A program made the position numbers and the translations under genes. From assembly GCF_002951615.1 (NCBI RefSeq), contig NZ_CP019062.1, positions 1,426,001 through 1,490,000 of the forward strand: 64,000 nucleotides of DNA, read 5' to 3'. Below the pieces are notes generated by a model that was not told the DNA's origin, searched no databases, and worked only from the letters and a program-made list of their open reading frames with translations. Shown in pieces: positions 25,252-34,990 of this stretch (positions are counted from its first letter, which is position 1; every line of letters starts with the position of its first letter). Origin of the DNA: Rahnella sikkimica. Lineage in GTDB: Bacteria; Pseudomonadota; Gammaproteobacteria; Enterobacterales; Enterobacteriaceae.

Positions 25252-26616
25252 ATGACAGAGTTATTGATAGGTCTGGTGGTGGCCGTGTTTGTCGGGCGGT
25301 ACATCATCAAGGGATATTCGCCAACCGGCGTGCTGATGGTGGGCGGGTTATTACTGCTGATTATCAGTGCGTTAATGGGCCACAGCGTGCTGCCGGAAGG
25401 CACGAAGAGCACCGGCTGGAACGCCACGGATATCGTGGAATACGTCAAAATCCTGCTGATGAGTCGCGGTGGCGATCTCGGGATGATGATCATGATGCTG
25501 TGCGGTTTCGCGGCGTACATGACGCATATCGGCGCTAACGACGTAGTCGTAAAACTCGCGTCACGTCCGCTACAGATGATTAACTCGCCGTACATTCTGA
25601 TGGTCGCGGCCTATATTCTGGCGTGTCTGATGTCGCTGGCAGTGTCTTCCGCGACCGGTCTCGGCGTGCTGCTGATGGCGACGCTGTTCCCGATTATGGT
25701 CAACGTCGGGATCAGCCGTGGCGCGGCGGCGGCAATTTGTGCGTCTCCGGCGGCCATTATTCTTTCCCCGACGTCCGGCGATGTGGTGCTGGCGGCGCAG
25801 GCGGCCAACATGCCGCTGGTCGATTTTGCCTTCAAAGTCACCCTGCCGATTTCAATTGCCGCCATCGTGGCAATGTCTGTTGCGCATTTCTTCTGGCAGC
25901 GTTATCTGGATAAACGCGATACCGCCGTGGTGGAGGCCGTTGATTCCAACAAAGCAGATGTTATTGAAACCAATGCGCCCGCTTTCTACGCCATTTTGCC
26001 TTTCACGCCGATTATCGGGGTGCTGATTTTTGACGGAAAATGGGGCCCGAACCTGCATATCATCACCATTCTGGTGATCTGCATGTTGCTGACTGCGCTG
26101 ATTGAAACGGTGCGTAACCGTAGCGGGAAAATCGTGTTTGCCGGGCTGGACGTGGCGTATCGCGGCATGGCGGATGCGTTTGCCAACGTCGTGATGCTGC
26201 TGGTGGCGGCAGGCGTTTTCGCACAGGGCCTGAGCACCGTCGGCTTTATCAGCAGCCTGATCGGGCTGGCGCAAAACTTTGGTTCCGGCAGCATTATTAT
26301 GATGCTGGTGCTGGTGACGATTACCGTTCTGGCCGCGATGACGACCGGCTCGGGCAATGCGTCGTTTTATGCGTTCGTGGAGCTAATCCCGAAACTGGCG
26401 GCGAAAATGGGCATCAACCCGGAATATCTGGTGATCCCGATGCTTCAGGCGTCCAACCTCGGACGCACCATTTCACCGGTCTCCGGCGTCGTGGTCGCCG
26501 TGGCGGGTATGGCAAAAATCTCCCCGTTCGAAGTGGTAAAACGCACCTCCGTGCCGGTCCTCGTCGGGCTGATTGTGGTTATTGTCGCCACAGAAATCCT
26601 AGTTCCGGTTCACTAA
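25252..26616 (+). CDS. dcuC: Anaerobic C4-dicarboxylate transporter DcuC
   Basis: The 454-residue inner-membrane carrier is close to E. coli DcuC (461), which exports succinate during fermentation. About twelve hydrophobic spans are visible. Characteristic segments include SAVSSATGLGVLLMATLFP-like ACLMSLAVSSATGLGVLLM, ASPAAIILSPTSGDVVLAA, and the C-terminal MLQASNLGRTISPVSGVVVA. The start was moved to 25252, where TCGGGGAA lies upstream and the first membrane span begins; an open frame from 25195 adds 19 unrelated residues. It is monocistronic, between repeat R3 and an ERIC element. Confidence 0.92.
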   Translation: MTELLIGLVVAVFVGRYIIKGYSPTGVLMVGGLLLLIISALMGHSVLPEGTKSTGWNATDIVEYVKILLMSRGGDLGMMIMMLCGFAAYMTHIGANDVVVKLASRPLQMINSPYILMVAAYILACLMSLAVSSATGLGVLLMATLFPIMVNVGISRGAAAAICASPAAIILSPTSGDVVLAAQAANMPLVDFAFKVTLPISIAAIVAMSVAHFFWQRYLDKRDTAVVEAVDSNKADVIETNAPAFYAILPFTPIIGVLIFDGKWGPNLHIITILVICMLLTALIETVRNRSGKIVFAGLDVAYRGMADAFANVVMLLVAAGVFAQGLSTVGFISSLIGLAQNFGSGSIIMMLVLVTITVLAAMTTGSGNASFYAFVELIPKLAAKMGINPEYLVIPMLQASNLGRTISPVSGVVVAVAGMAKISPFEVVKRTSVPVLVGLIVVIVATEILVPVH

Positions 26617-26649
26617 TTCCCCTCCTTTTCTAATACTGAAATCATTCGC

Positions 26650-26760
26650 GCTGTATCAAGGCGGCAACTGAGCAAATCCCCGGGAGCATACAAAAGTATG
26701 TGACCGGGGTGCGCGAAGGAAGCCAACGCCGAGACAGCGTGAAGGATGAAAGTATTGATC
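26650..26760. repeat. ERIC (enterobacterial repetitive intergenic consensus) element
   Basis: The segment contains AAGGCGGCAACTGAGCAAAT, TCCCCGGGAGCATAC, GTATGTGACCGGGGTGCGCG and GAAGCCAACGCC. These track the classic ERIC palindrome in order (AAGGCGGCAAGCGAGTGAAT, CCCCAGGAGCTTAC, GTAAGTGACTGGGGTGAGCG, CAGCCAACGC). Substitutions in one arm are matched in the other (CCCCGG...CCGGGG), as expected for a transcribed structured repeat. It lies in the dcuC-ydgK gap. Confidence 0.88.
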
Positions 26761-26871
26761 ACATAAATACGATATGGGCTAATACCAACTCAGGTTAAGC
26801 TACTGCGCCTTGAAGGTCGGGGAAAACGCCCCGTCTGAGTGATGGCGAAATCCGCGTAATATAGGCTTTTT

Positions 26872-27312
26872 ATGTTGAATAATCCGGGCTACAAACGAAT
26901 CGGCGGGTGGTTACTGGCCCCGATGGCGTATCTGATTGTCACGCTGCTGAGCGTCGTATTAATGCTGTTCCTGTTTTCAATGGCCCTGTTTATGCCGGAA
27001 TCACGCGAATATTTAATCACCAATTCGCAGGCCTTTACGTTGCAATGGTATTTCTCCGTGGTGACCACATTGGCGATGGGGTTATTTACCGTTGCGGTGC
27101 TCTGGCAATTTTGTAAGCGTGCCAGAGCGTTACCGAAAATGTATATTATCTGGTTGCTGTGTACGGTATTGCTGGCGGTAAAAGCCTTTGCATTCTCGCC
27201 AATTACCGATGATCTGGCCGTGCGTAACTTGCTGTTACCTTTATTGGCCGCCGCCGTGTTTGTGCCTTATTTCAAGCGCTCACTGCGGGTGAAAGAAACC
27301 TTCACGGAATAA
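26872..27312 (+). CDS. ydgK: DUF2569 inner-membrane protein YdgK
   Basis: The 146-residue hydrophobic protein has four clear membrane spans, starts MLNNPGYKRIGGWLLAPMAY, and ends in a short charged tail. This opening (GGWLLAP) is the hallmark of DUF2569. E. coli YdgK occupies the same place just upstream of rsxA. Its function is unknown. A gap of 39 bp separates it from rsxA, so it may be the first gene of the rsx transcript. Its ribosome site is weak (ATAGGCTTTTT before ATG). Confidence 0.88.
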   Translation: MLNNPGYKRIGGWLLAPMAYLIVTLLSVVLMLFLFSMALFMPESREYLITNSQAFTLQWYFSVVTTLAMGLFTVAVLWQFCKRARALPKMYIIWLLCTVLLAVKAFAFSPITDDLAVRNLLLPLLAAAVFVPYFKRSLRVKETFTE

Positions 27313-27351
27313 CCCTGAAGTTTTAATGTTTATTATGTCCGGGCAATTGTC

Positions 27352-27933
27352 ATGACCTCTTACTTATTACTGTTTGTCGGCACCATGCTGGTGAATAACT
27401 TTGTTCTGGTGAAGTTCCTCGGACTTTGCCCGTTTATGGGCGTGTCCAAAAAACTGGAATCCGCCATCGGCATGGGCCTGGCGACCACGTTCGTGATCAC
27501 CTTGTCGAATATCTGTTCGTGGATGGTCAACACCTTCATTCTGATGCCGCTGGGCCTGGTGTATCTGCGCACCATGGCGTTCATTCTGGTGATCGCCGTC
27601 GTCGTGCAGTTCACCGAAATGGTCGTGCGCAAAACCAGCCCGTCGCTGTACCGCCTGCTGGGTATTTTCCTGCCGCTGATTACCACCAACTGCGCCGTGC
27701 TCGGCGTGGCGCTGCTTAACATCAACCAGCAGCTGAATTTCATGCAGTCCGCGCTTTACGGTTTTGCCGCCTCACTCGGCTTCTCGCTGGTGATGGTGCT
27801 GTTCGCCGCCATTCGTGAGCGTCTGGTGGTCGCTGACGTGCCCGCGCCGTTCAAAGGTTCTTCGATTGCGCTGGTCACGGCGGGCCTGATGTCACTGGCC
27901 TTTATGGGCTTCACGGGTCTGGTGAAATTCTAA
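27352..27933 (+). CDS. rsxA: Electron transport complex subunit RsxA/RnfA
   Basis: The 193-residue membrane subunit of the Rsx (Rnf) complex moves electrons across the inner membrane and, in E. coli, helps reduce SoxR. Six hydrophobic spans are visible; [20 protein letters not shown] and [16 protein letters not shown] are conserved RnfA motifs carrying the cysteines proposed to hold a [2Fe-2S] cluster with RnfE. The stop overlaps the rsxB start by one base (TAATG). It is first in rsxABCDGE-nth. Confidence 0.97.
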   Translation: MTSYLLLFVGTMLVNNFVLVKFLGLCPFMGVSKKLESAIGMGLATTFVITLSNICSWMVNTFILMPLGLVYLRTMAFILVIAVVVQFTEMVVRKTSPSLYRLLGIFLPLITTNCAVLGVALLNINQQLNFMQSALYGFAASLGFSLVMVLFAAIRERLVVADVPAPFKGSSIALVTAGLMSLAFMGFTGLVKF

Positions 27934-28499
27934 TGTCTGAATTATGGGTAGCGATTGGCGCGCTGACCGCACTGGCGCTGGTTTTTGGCCTGCTGCTGGG
28001 TTACGCCTCGCGTCGTTTTGCCGTCGAAGGCAACCCGGTTGTCGATCAGATTGACGATATCCTGCCGCAAAGCCAGTGTGCGCAATGCGGGTATCCCGGC
28101 TGTAAACCTTACGCCGAAGCCGTGGCCAATGGCGACAACATCAACAAATGTGTGCCGGGCGGCGAAGCGGTCATGCTCAAGCTGGCCACCCTGCTCAACG
28201 TCGAGCCACAGCCGATGGGCGAAGACGTCGCCGCCGCCGTGCCGGTGCGTAAAGTGGCGTACATCGACGAAAGCAACTGCATCGGCTGCACCAAATGCAT
28301 TCAGGCCTGCCCGGTCGATGCGATTGTGGGCGCGACCCGCGCCGTGCACACCGTGATTACCGATTTATGTACCGGCTGTGACCTATGCGTCGCGCCGTGC
28401 CCGACGGACTGCATCGAAATGCTGCCGATCAAAACCACCACCGCAAACTGGAAGTGGGATTTGCAATCCATTCCGGTTCAGATCATCCATGCGGAGTAA
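27933..28499 (+). CDS. rsxB: Electron transport complex ferredoxin subunit RsxB/RnfB
   Basis: The 188-residue iron-sulfur subunit has an N-terminal membrane anchor, then a 4Fe-4S region with CAQCGYPGC and a later cysteine at CVPGG. Two bacterial ferredoxin motifs follow, [12 protein letters not shown] and [12 protein letters not shown]. It passes electrons between RsxC and the membrane subunits. The gene overlaps rsxA and ends one base before rsxC. Confidence 0.97.
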   Translation: MSELWVAIGALTALALVFGLLLGYASRRFAVEGNPVVDQIDDILPQSQCAQCGYPGCKPYAEAVANGDNINKCVPGGEAVMLKLATLLNVEPQPMGEDVAAAVPVRKVAYIDESNCIGCTKCIQACPVDAIVGATRAVHTVITDLCTGCDLCVAPCPTDCIEMLPIKTTTANWKWDLQSIPVQIIHAE

Positions 28500-28500
28500 C

Positions 28501-30501
28501 ATGTTTAATCTGTTTGCCGCGCTCAAAAAAGACAAAGTCTGGGACTTCGACGGCGGTATTCATCCGCCGGAAATGAAGACCCAGTCGAGCCACGTTCCGC
28601 TGCGCAACGTGCCGTTGCCTGAGCGCTTTATCATCCCTCTTCAGCAACATCTCGGCCCTGAGGGCGAGCTGTGTGTAAAAGCCGGTGACCGCGTTTTAAA
28701 AGGCCAGCCGCTGACAACAGGCCGTGGCCGCACCGTGCCGGTTCACGCACCGACGTCGGGCGTGATTACCGCCATCGAACCGCACATCACCGCGCACCCT
28801 TCCGGCCTGAAAGAACTCTGCGTTCTGATTGAAGCCGACGGGCAAGACAGCTGGTGCGAACGCGACTTTGTGGCCGATTACCGCCAGCTTTCCGCCAGTG
28901 AACTGAACCAGCGCATCAGCCAGGCCGGTATCGCCGGATTGGGCGGCGCAGGTTTCCCGACCGCCAGCAAACTCGCAGGTGGCCTGACGTCCACGCGCAC
29001 GCTTATCCTCAACGCCGCCGAATGCGAACCCTACATCACCGCCGATGACCGGCTGATGCAGGAACACGCGGATCAGATCCTCGAGGGCACGCGCATTCTC
29101 TGCCATATGCTCAGCCCGGAACGCGTGCTGATCGGCATCGAAGACAATAAACCGGAAGCCATTGCGGCGTTTAAAACCGCGATTAAAGCCACGGCGCAGC
29201 AGGATCTGGCTAACGGTATCCGCTTTGAACTGCGCGTGGTGCCGACCAAATATCCGTCCGGCGGTGCCAAACAGCTGACCAAAATTCTGACCGGCCTTGA
29301 AGTGCCGAAAGGTCATCACTCGTCGTCAATCGGTGTGCTGATGCAAAACGTCGGCACGGTTTACGCGATCAAGCGCGCGATCCTCGACGGCGAACCGCTG
29401 ATCGAACGTGTCGTGACGCTGACCGGTGAAGCGATGGCAAAACCCGGCAACGTCTGGGCGCGTCTGGGCACGCCGGTTTCGCATCTGATGCAGGAAGGCG
29501 CGTTGCAGCCGCAGGGCGACAAGAAGATGGTGATCATGGGCGGGCCGCTGATGGGCTTCACCCTGCCGTCGCTCGATGTGCCGGTCGTTAAGATTTCCAA
29601 CTGCCTGCTGGCTCCGTCGGAATCGGAACTCGGCCAGCCTGAGCCGGAAGAAGCCTGTATCCGGTGCAGCCTGTGCGCTGAATCCTGCCCGGCCGGTTTG
29701 CTTCCTCAGCAGCTTTACTGGTTCAGCCGCGGTGAAGAACACGAAAAAGCGCGCAACCATAACCTGTTCGATTGCATTGAATGCGGTGCCTGCGCGTACG
29801 TCTGCCCGAGCAACATTCCGCTGGTCCAGTATTACCGTCAGGAAAAGGCCGAAATCCGTGCCATCGACAGCGAAACCGCCCGTGCGACTGAAGCTAAAGC
29901 GCGTTTCGAAGCCAAACAGGCGCGTATGGAACGCGACAAAATCGCCCGCGAAGAGAAACACCAGAAAGCCGCCGTGAAGCTGAGCGAAACGCCAGTGGAC
30001 GACGCGCCGGTCGCCGAAGTCGCGGCTGAAACGGCGGAAGTGGATCCGCGTCAGGCCGCACTGGCCGCCGCCATTGCCCGTGCCAAAGCCAAAAAAGCGG
30101 CTGCCGCACAGGAAATTCCGGTCGCGTCTGAACCGCTGCCTGAAACGCCGCCGGCCGCAGAAGACGATCGCAAGGCCGCCGTGGCTGCCGCTATCGCCCG
30201 TGTAAAAGCCAAAAAAACCGCCGCCGCGCAGGTCAATATTGACGAAAGCGTGACAACGTCACCGTCTGACCCTTCCTCTGATGATAAGCGTAAAGCCGCT
30301 GTTGCCGCTGCCATAGCCCGTGCAAAAGCTAAAAAAGCGGCGGCGCAGAGTGACGCTGAAGAATCTGCTACGGACAACGACGCATCTTCAGAACAAGACA
30401 CCACACAACAAGAAAGCGATCCACGCAAAGCCGCCGTGGCTGCTGCGATCGCCCGAGTTAAGGCCCGTAAAGCCGCTCAGACAATGTCGAACGAGGAATA
30501 G
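28501..30501 (+). CDS. rsxC: Electron transport complex subunit RsxC/RnfC
   Basis: The 666-residue peripheral subunit binds NADH/FMN and two 4Fe-4S clusters. [13 protein letters not shown] and [15 protein letters not shown] are the Complex-I-51-kDa-like segments, and [12 protein letters not shown] and [12 protein letters not shown] the ferredoxin motifs. After the core, the C-terminus holds four tandem Ala/Lys-rich units of the form [19 protein letters not shown] (coding about 30046-30105, 30166-30225, 30289-30345, 30421-30480) joined by acidic linkers. E. coli RsxC (740) has a similar variable tail. The start at 28501 directly follows rsxB; an upstream open frame from 28378 overlaps rsxB and is not used. 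Confidence 0.97.
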   Translation: MFNLFAALKKDKVWDFDGGIHPPEMKTQSSHVPLRNVPLPERFIIPLQQHLGPEGELCVKAGDRVLKGQPLTTGRGRTVPVHAPTSGVITAIEPHITAHPSGLKELCVLIEADGQDSWCERDFVADYRQLSASELNQRISQAGIAGLGGAGFPTASKLAGGLTSTRTLILNAAECEPYITADDRLMQEHADQILEGTRILCHMLSPERVLIGIEDNKPEAIAAFKTAIKATAQQDLANGIRFELRVVPTKYPSGGAKQLTKILTGLEVPKGHHSSSIGVLMQNVGTVYAIKRAILDGEPLIERVVTLTGEAMAKPGNVWARLGTPVSHLMQEGALQPQGDKKMVIMGGPLMGFTLPSLDVPVVKISNCLLAPSESELGQPEPEEACIRCSLCAESCPAGLLPQQLYWFSRGEEHEKARNHNLFDCIECGACAYVCPSNIPLVQYYRQEKAEIRAIDSETARATEAKARFEAKQARMERDKIAREEKHQKAAVKLSETPVDDAPVAEVAAETAEVDPRQAALAAAIARAKAKKAAAAQEIPVASEPLPETPPAAEDDRKAAVAAAIARVKAKKTAAAQVNIDESVTTSPSDPSSDDKRKAAVAAAIARAKAKKAAAQSDAEESATDNDASSEQDTTQQESDPRKAAVAAAIARVKARKAAQTMSNEE

Positions 30502-31554
30502 ATGGCCTTCAGGATCGCAAGTTCACCTTTTACACATAACCGCCAAAATACCAGCACCATCATGATGATGGTGATTCTGGCGTGTATTCCGGGTCTGATC
30601 GCTCAGATTTGGTTTTTCGGCTTCGGAACGCTGGTTCAGCTTGCACTGGCTATCGTGGTTGCTCTGCTGGCAGAAAGTGCCGTTCTGCAACTTCGCAAAC
30701 AGCCGGTAAAAAAACGTCTGGGCGATAACAGCGCCCTGCTGACGGCCATTTTAATCGGCATCAGCCTGCCGCCGCTCGGCCCGTGGTGGATGGTGGTGCT
30801 TGGCACGTTTTTCGCCATCATCATCGCCAAACAACTGTATGGCGGGCTGGGGCAAAACCCGTTTAATCCAGCGATGGTCGGTTACGTGGTCCTGCTGATT
30901 TCGTTCCCGGTGCAGATGACCACCTGGCTGCCGCCGGACGCACTGCAGCATCATCACGTCAGTTTTACGGATACGTTGCTGACCATTTTCACCGGCCACA
31001 GCGGGCAGGATCTGACGGCCTATCAGTTGCAGATGAACGTGGATGGTGTAACGCAGGCGACGCCGCTGGATGCCTTCAAAACCGGTTTACGCTCCGGCCA
31101 TACGGCGGATCAGATTCTGGCAACGCCGCTGTTTAGCGGCACGCTGGCGGGGCTGGGCTGGCAGTGGATTAACCTCGGTTTTCTGGCCGGCGGTCTGTTC
31201 CTGATGTGGCGTAAAATCATCAGCTGGCACATTCCGGTGGCCATGCTCGGTATGCTGGCGTTCTGCGCCGCCATCGCGTGGGGTCTGGCGCCGGAAAGCT
31301 ATTCTTCACCGCTGGTCGGCTTGTTCTCCGGTGCGACCATGCTCGGTGCCTTCTTTATCGCCACCGACCCGGTGACGGCGTCAACCACACCCAAAGGCCG
31401 TCTGGTTTTCGGTGCATTAATTGGTTTGCTGGTGTGGCTTATCCGCACGTACGGCGGGTATCCCGACGGCGTGGCCTTTGCGGTTCTGCTGGCCAACATT
31501 ACCGTGCCGCTGATTGACCACTACACTCAACCACGTGTTTACGGGCATCGCTGA
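30502..31554 (+). CDS. rsxD: Electron transport complex subunit RsxD/RnfD
   Basis: The 350-residue membrane subunit starts immediately after the rsxC stop. It has about ten hydrophobic spans, the [12 protein letters not shown] motif, and the SGATM-type segment ([17 protein letters not shown]) where RnfD carries covalently bound FMN. It belongs to the NqrB/RnfD family and couples electron flow to ion movement. Confidence 0.97.
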   Translation: MAFRIASSPFTHNRQNTSTIMMMVILACIPGLIAQIWFFGFGTLVQLALAIVVALLAESAVLQLRKQPVKKRLGDNSALLTAILIGISLPPLGPWWMVVLGTFFAIIIAKQLYGGLGQNPFNPAMVGYVVLLISFPVQMTTWLPPDALQHHHVSFTDTLLTIFTGHSGQDLTAYQLQMNVDGVTQATPLDAFKTGLRSGHTADQILATPLFSGTLAGLGWQWINLGFLAGGLFLMWRKIISWHIPVAMLGMLAFCAAIAWGLAPESYSSPLVGLFSGATMLGAFFIATDPVTASTTPKGRLVFGALIGLLVWLIRTYGGYPDGVAFAVLLANITVPLIDHYTQPRVYGHR

Positions 31555-31563
31555 GGAAGAATT

Positions 31564-32196
31564 ATGTTAGCTACAATGCGACGCCACGGCCTGATTCTGG
31601 CTTTCTTTGGCGCACTGATGACCGGCATGACCGCCATCGTAAACCTGCTGACCAAGCCGACGATTGAACATCAGGCGCTGCTACAGCAAAAAACGTTGTT
31701 TGATCAGGTGATCCCGGCCAGCGTTTACGATAACAACATGCAGGACGAATGTTACAACGTCACGGATGAATCGCTCGGCACCGCCACGCCCCACCGTATG
31801 TATCTGGCGCGCAAAGGCGGTGAACCGGTGGCTGCCGTGGTGGAAACCACCGCGCCAGACGGTTACTCCGGCGCAATCCAGCTGCTGGTCGCCGCTGATT
31901 TTCATGGCAAAGTCTACGGTTCCCGCGTGCTCGAACAGCATGAAACGCCGGGGCTGGGTGACAAAATTGAAGTGCGTATTTCCGACTGGATCAAGCATTT
32001 CGCCAACGTCACCGTAAACGGCGCCAGCGACCCGCGCTGGGCTGTGAAGAAAGACGGCGGTGTGTTTGATCAGTTTACCGGCGCGACCATTACCCCGCGC
32101 GCTGTCGTGCGCTCGGTAAAACGCACGGCCTTATTTATCGGGACGGTGCCGTCTCAGCTTTCCCACCTCACCCCTTGTGGAGCCCGTGATGAGTGA
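31564..32196 (+). CDS. rsxG: Electron transport complex subunit RsxG/RnfG
   Basis: The 210-residue subunit has a single N-terminal membrane anchor and a periplasmic FMN-binding domain. The flavinylation motif is [14 protein letters not shown], whose second threonine receives FMN in this family. GLGDKIE and [10 protein letters not shown] are conserved. AGGAAG precedes the start. The 3' end overlaps rsxE by 8 bp. Confidence 0.97.
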   Translation: MLATMRRHGLILAFFGALMTGMTAIVNLLTKPTIEHQALLQQKTLFDQVIPASVYDNNMQDECYNVTDESLGTATPHRMYLARKGGEPVAAVVETTAPDGYSGAIQLLVAADFHGKVYGSRVLEQHETPGLGDKIEVRISDWIKHFANVTVNGASDPRWAVKKDGGVFDQFTGATITPRAVVRSVKRTALFIGTVPSQLSHLTPCGARDE

Positions 32197-32887
32197 AGCC
32201 AGAAAGATAATCGTTCAGGGTCTGTGGACCAACAACTCCTCGCTGGTCCAGCTGCTGGGGCTTTGCCCGCTGCTGGCCGTGACGTCCACCGCCACTAACG
32301 CCTTAGGTTTGGGGCTGGCCACCACGCTGGTGCTGACCTGTACCAACGGCATGATTTCCGCGTTCCGTAAGTGGATACCGGATGAAATCCGTATCCCGAT
32401 TTACGTGCTGATCATCGCGTCGGTGGTCAGTACCGTTGAAATGCTGATTAACGCCTATGCCTTTGGTTTGTATCAGGCGCTGGGGATATTCATCCCGCTG
32501 ATTGTGACCAACTGTGTGGTGGTCGGTCGCGCGGAAGCCTGCGCCGCGACCAGTCCGGTGCATCTGGCGGCGCTGGACGGTGCCATGACCGGTCTCGGGG
32601 CGACGTGCGCGATGTTCGTCCTCGGTTCGATGCGTGAAATTCTCGGCAGCGGCGTGTTGTTTAACGGCGCGGATTTGCTGCTCGGCGGCTGGGCAAAAGT
32701 GCTGCGCGTTGAAGTGATTCATCTGGATAACCCGTTCCTGCTGGCAATGTTGCCACCCGGCGCGTTTATCGGTCTGGGCCTGCTGCTGGCGGCTAAATAC
32801 CTGATTGATCAGCGTATGAAAGCGCGTAAAGCGGTGCAACACATTGCCGCCGAAGACAGTTTGCCAAAGGGAAGTGTTCATGAATAA
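32189..32887 (+). CDS. rsxE: Electron transport complex subunit RsxE/RnfE
   Basis: The 232-residue membrane subunit is paralogous to RsxA, with [19 protein letters not shown] and [15 protein letters not shown] carrying the paired cysteines. The start was set at 32189, matching E. coli MSE..., overlapping the rsxG stop by 8 bp; the frame also opens at 32177. Its end overlaps nth by 8 bp, so DNA repair and electron-transport genes are translationally coupled as in E. coli. Confidence 0.96.
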   Translation: MSEARKIIVQGLWTNNSSLVQLLGLCPLLAVTSTATNALGLGLATTLVLTCTNGMISAFRKWIPDEIRIPIYVLIIASVVSTVEMLINAYAFGLYQALGIFIPLIVTNCVVVGRAEACAATSPVHLAALDGAMTGLGATCAMFVLGSMREILGSGVLFNGADLLLGGWAKVLRVEVIHLDNPFLLAMLPPGAFIGLGLLLAAKYLIDQRMKARKAVQHIAAEDSLPKGSVHE

Positions 32888-33518
32888 GGAAAAGCGCATT
32901 GAGATCCTCAGCCGTTTGCGGGACAACAACCCGCATCCCACGACTGAACTGGTGTACACCACGCCGTTCGAGCTGCTGATTTCAGTGTTACTTTCCGCGC
33001 AGGCCACGGACGTCAGCGTGAATAAAGCGACCGCGAAACTGTATCCGGTCGCCAACACGCCGGAGTCCGTTCTGGCGCTCGGCGTGGACGGTGTGAAGGA
33101 ATACATCAAAACCATCGGCCTGTTTAATTCGAAAGCCGAAAACGTCATTAAAACCTGCCGCATTTTGCTGGAAAAGCACAACGGCGAAGTGCCGGAAGAC
33201 CGCGCCGCGCTGGAAGCCCTGCCGGGCGTCGGGCGTAAAACCGCCAACGTGGTGCTCAATACTGCCTTCGGCTGGCCCACCATTGCCGTCGATACGCACA
33301 TTTTCCGCGTCTGTAACCGGACGAAATTCGCGCCGGGTAAGACCGTCGATGACGTGGAAGAAAAACTCCTCAAAGTCGTCCCCGCCGAGTTTAAGCTCGA
33401 TTGCCATCACTGGTTTATCCTGCACGGGCGCTATACGTGCATTGCGAGGAAGCCGCGGTGCGGGTCGTGTTTGATTGAAGATTTGTGTGAGAGTAAAGAG
33501 AAGGTGTATGCGGAGTGA
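32880..33518 (+). CDS. nth: Endonuclease III (Nth)
   Basis: This DNA glycosylase/AP lyase removes oxidised pyrimidines. The 212-residue protein keeps all key residues at E. coli numbering: catalytic K120 in the helix-hairpin-helix [12 protein letters not shown]138 in VDTH, and the [4Fe-4S] cysteines C187, C194, C197 and C203. The start at 32880 overlaps the end of rsxE. It is the last gene of the operon; repeat R4 begins within about 30 bp. Confidence 0.97.
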   Translation: MNKEKRIEILSRLRDNNPHPTTELVYTTPFELLISVLLSAQATDVSVNKATAKLYPVANTPESVLALGVDGVKEYIKTIGLFNSKAENVIKTCRILLEKHNGEVPEDRAALEALPGVGRKTANVVLNTAFGWPTIAVDTHIFRVCNRTKFAPGKTVDDVEEKLLKVVPAEFKLDCHHWFILHGRYTCIARKPRCGSCLIEDLCESKEKVYAE

Positions 33519-33632
33519 AAGGGAGTGCCCTTTGACCCCGTTTTATTTTCAATTTCAACTTCAATCTTAAATTCAAATTCAAATTCGAAATCAAGACCTT
33601 GGGTTGCGTCCCAAACGGGATTTTAACGGGAT

Positions 33633-33767
33633 CGAGAATATTTCGGTTTCTCACTTGCCGTAAGTGGGCTGAATTCTCCGACCGAGAAAGTTTCGGTTTC
33701 TCAATTGCCGTAAGTGGGCTGAATTCTCCGACCGAGAAAGTTTCGGTTTCTCAATTGCGGTGATCAC
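33633..33767 (+). repeat. 50-bp tandem repeat at R4 left edge
   Basis: Units begin at 33633, 33683 and 33733 with CGAGAAAGTTTCGGTTTCTC and end GGGCTGAATTCTCCGAC; the third is cut where the arm begins (TTGCGGTGATCAC). Each unit has an internal GAGAAA/TTTCTC inverted repeat. Adjacent copies differ at only a few bases. Unit length and lack of spacers exclude CRISPR. Confidence 0.9.
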
Positions 33768-34284
33768 TTAACTCACTGCGCCGAAACCGCCAAAGAGGGA
33801 GGAAAGCGCCTCCCTCTTTGATCTCCCACGCTTTTTTTACTCCGCGCTGTCGCTGGGCCGATGGACATGTTCTGCCACATCAGCGTGTGGCGCGAAATCT
33901 TGCCGCTGCGCGGTCCCTTCCCTACGGGCTTCGAGCCTTGCGGTCTCGAACCCTCGGTCAGCAAAATTTCTGAGCGCGCCATCTCACCATTCAAAAGAAT
34001 CGATTCTGATGCTTCTTCGTTTTTCAAAATAATGAATGGCATGGCAAGGTTGCGAACTAAAAAGCCAGTGGCCGCATTCAGAAAGCTTGCTGAATGAGTG
34101 TTTCGAGACCTTAGGCTCGAAGACCGAAATGAAGGTACCGCGCAGCGGCAAGTTTTCGCGGCAATAGCCGGAGTGGCTGAAACATAGCCAGCAAGCGACA
34201 GCGTGCAGTTAAAAAAGCGCGGGTGTCCAGAGGGCGCGCGCTTACGCGCCCTTTGGGCCAGTTTGGGCGGCGAGCCCAAGGTCT

Positions 34285-34360
34285 TGATTTTGAATTTGAA
34301 TTTGAATTTGAATTTGAATCTGAATCTGAATCTAAATCTGAATCTGAATCTGAATCTGAA
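34285..34360 (+). repeat. Hexanucleotide array (TGAATT/TGAATC)n
   Basis: Twelve consecutive 6-base units plus a partial one: TGATTT, four TGAATT, then TGAATC units with one TAAATC. A mirror set (TTCAAA type) stands at the opposite edge of R4 (33548-33595). The period of six keeps any reading frame open (EFEFEF/ESESES), which explains spurious frames here. Confidence 0.9.
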
Positions 34361-34385
34361 GTAAAAAGCCGCCATTGCAGCGGCC
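34361..34385 (-). terminator. Terminator of the DUF2501 gene
   Basis: Minus-strand GCCGC-TGCAATG-GCGGC followed by TTTTTA, about 10 bases past the stop of the 34396-34890 gene (plus-strand stem 34368-34372 with 34380-34384). Confidence 0.75.
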
Positions 34386-34395
34386 TCTGCAATCA

Positions 34396-34890
34396 TCAGA
34401 TGAATGATTTCGCCTGCTTCAGCACCACATCACACGCTTTGGTTTTCACTTTCTCTTTCACTTGCGATAACCCGCTGCCCAGATTATTCAGGTCAACGCT
34501 CTGATCTTTACCCGTTTTAAGCAAGCCACCCAACCCCTGCTGGTAGTCCGTGCTTTCAGCGCCGGACGCGCTCTGGATCCCCAGTTTGTTCAGCAGCTGT
34601 TCTTTCACGTTCTCGGTGCTGGCTTTGGAAAGTACGTTGTTTTTCACACAATACTGCAATACACCGGCGACGTTGGTCGCGCTGGTGGAGGTCAGCGCTT
34701 TATCGCCGCCGCTAAGCAGTGAAGTCAGTGATGATGTGGTTCCCGTCCCTGAGGTTGTTCCGGCACTGCTCAGCCCGTCGGTGGCGGCCTGTTGCAGTTG
34801 TCCCAGCAGGTTATTTGATGCCTGTGCGGAGGCTGCCAGTAACAGGCTGCCCGCGACCAGGGCCAGAACGCCGGTCTTTAATGCTTTCAT
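34396..34890 (-). CDS. Secreted DUF2501 protein (YjjA-like)
   Basis: The 164-residue protein has a signal peptide MKALKTGVLALVAGSLLLAA with cleavage near AQA-SNN. A low-complexity Ser/Thr/Gly stretch and a compact C-terminal domain (VLQYCVKNNVLS ... KTKACDVVLKQAKSFI) follow, with two cysteines that may form a disulfide. This matches the DUF2501 family, of which E. coli YjjA is a member of the same length. The function is unknown. The start at 34890 is supported by GGAG 6 bases upstream; the in-frame ATG at 34902 overlaps that ribosome site. It is monocistronic, with its own terminator. Confidence 0.85.
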   Translation of the reverse strand: MKALKTGVLALVAGSLLLAASAQASNNLLGQLQQAATDGLSSAGTTSGTGTTSSLTSLLSGGDKALTSTSATNVAGVLQYCVKNNVLSKASTENVKEQLLNKLGIQSASGAESTDYQQGLGGLLKTGKDQSVDLNNLGSGLSQVKEKVKTKACDVVLKQAKSFI

Positions 34891-34990
34891 GTGCTGCTCC
34901 ATTCATTACACTGATATATTGCGGGAAATCTTGGTCTTAAATGATGAATTCATCAATAGGAAAATGGGAGATAAACCGGCAATACCGGTT

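Larger units (their letters stand above)
33545..34360. repeat. Palindromic repeat R4 with hexanucleotide edges
   Basis: The element lies between the convergent nth and DUF2501 genes. Left edge: TTCAAA-type hexamers (33548-33595), one CCTTGGGTTG unit, then 2.6 copies of a 50-bp unit. The type 3 arm has a perfect hairpin CAAAGAGGGAGG (33791-33802) with CCTCCCTCTTTG (33809-33820). It then runs GGCCGATGGACATG, CTTGCCGCTGCGCGGTCCC, and an AT-rich spacer (about 33970-34065). The inverted type 1 arm has its hairpin at 34227-34238 with 34245-34256, and then a right-edge hexamer array. The outer edges are inverted versions of one another. Long frames across it (207 residues, minus strand) are repeats, not genes. 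Confidence 0.85.

Noticed and set aside
33633..33767. Regular 50-bp tandem units considered as a CRISPR array
   Set aside because: Units are directly adjacent with no unique spacers, only 2.6 copies, and no cas genes are present.
33773..34396. Open frames of 200 residues or fewer across R4 on both strands (with EFEF/ESES or FRFRFK runs)
   Set aside because: They are produced by period-six arrays and arm sequence, lack ribosome sites, and have no domain; similar frames recur in every repeat copy.
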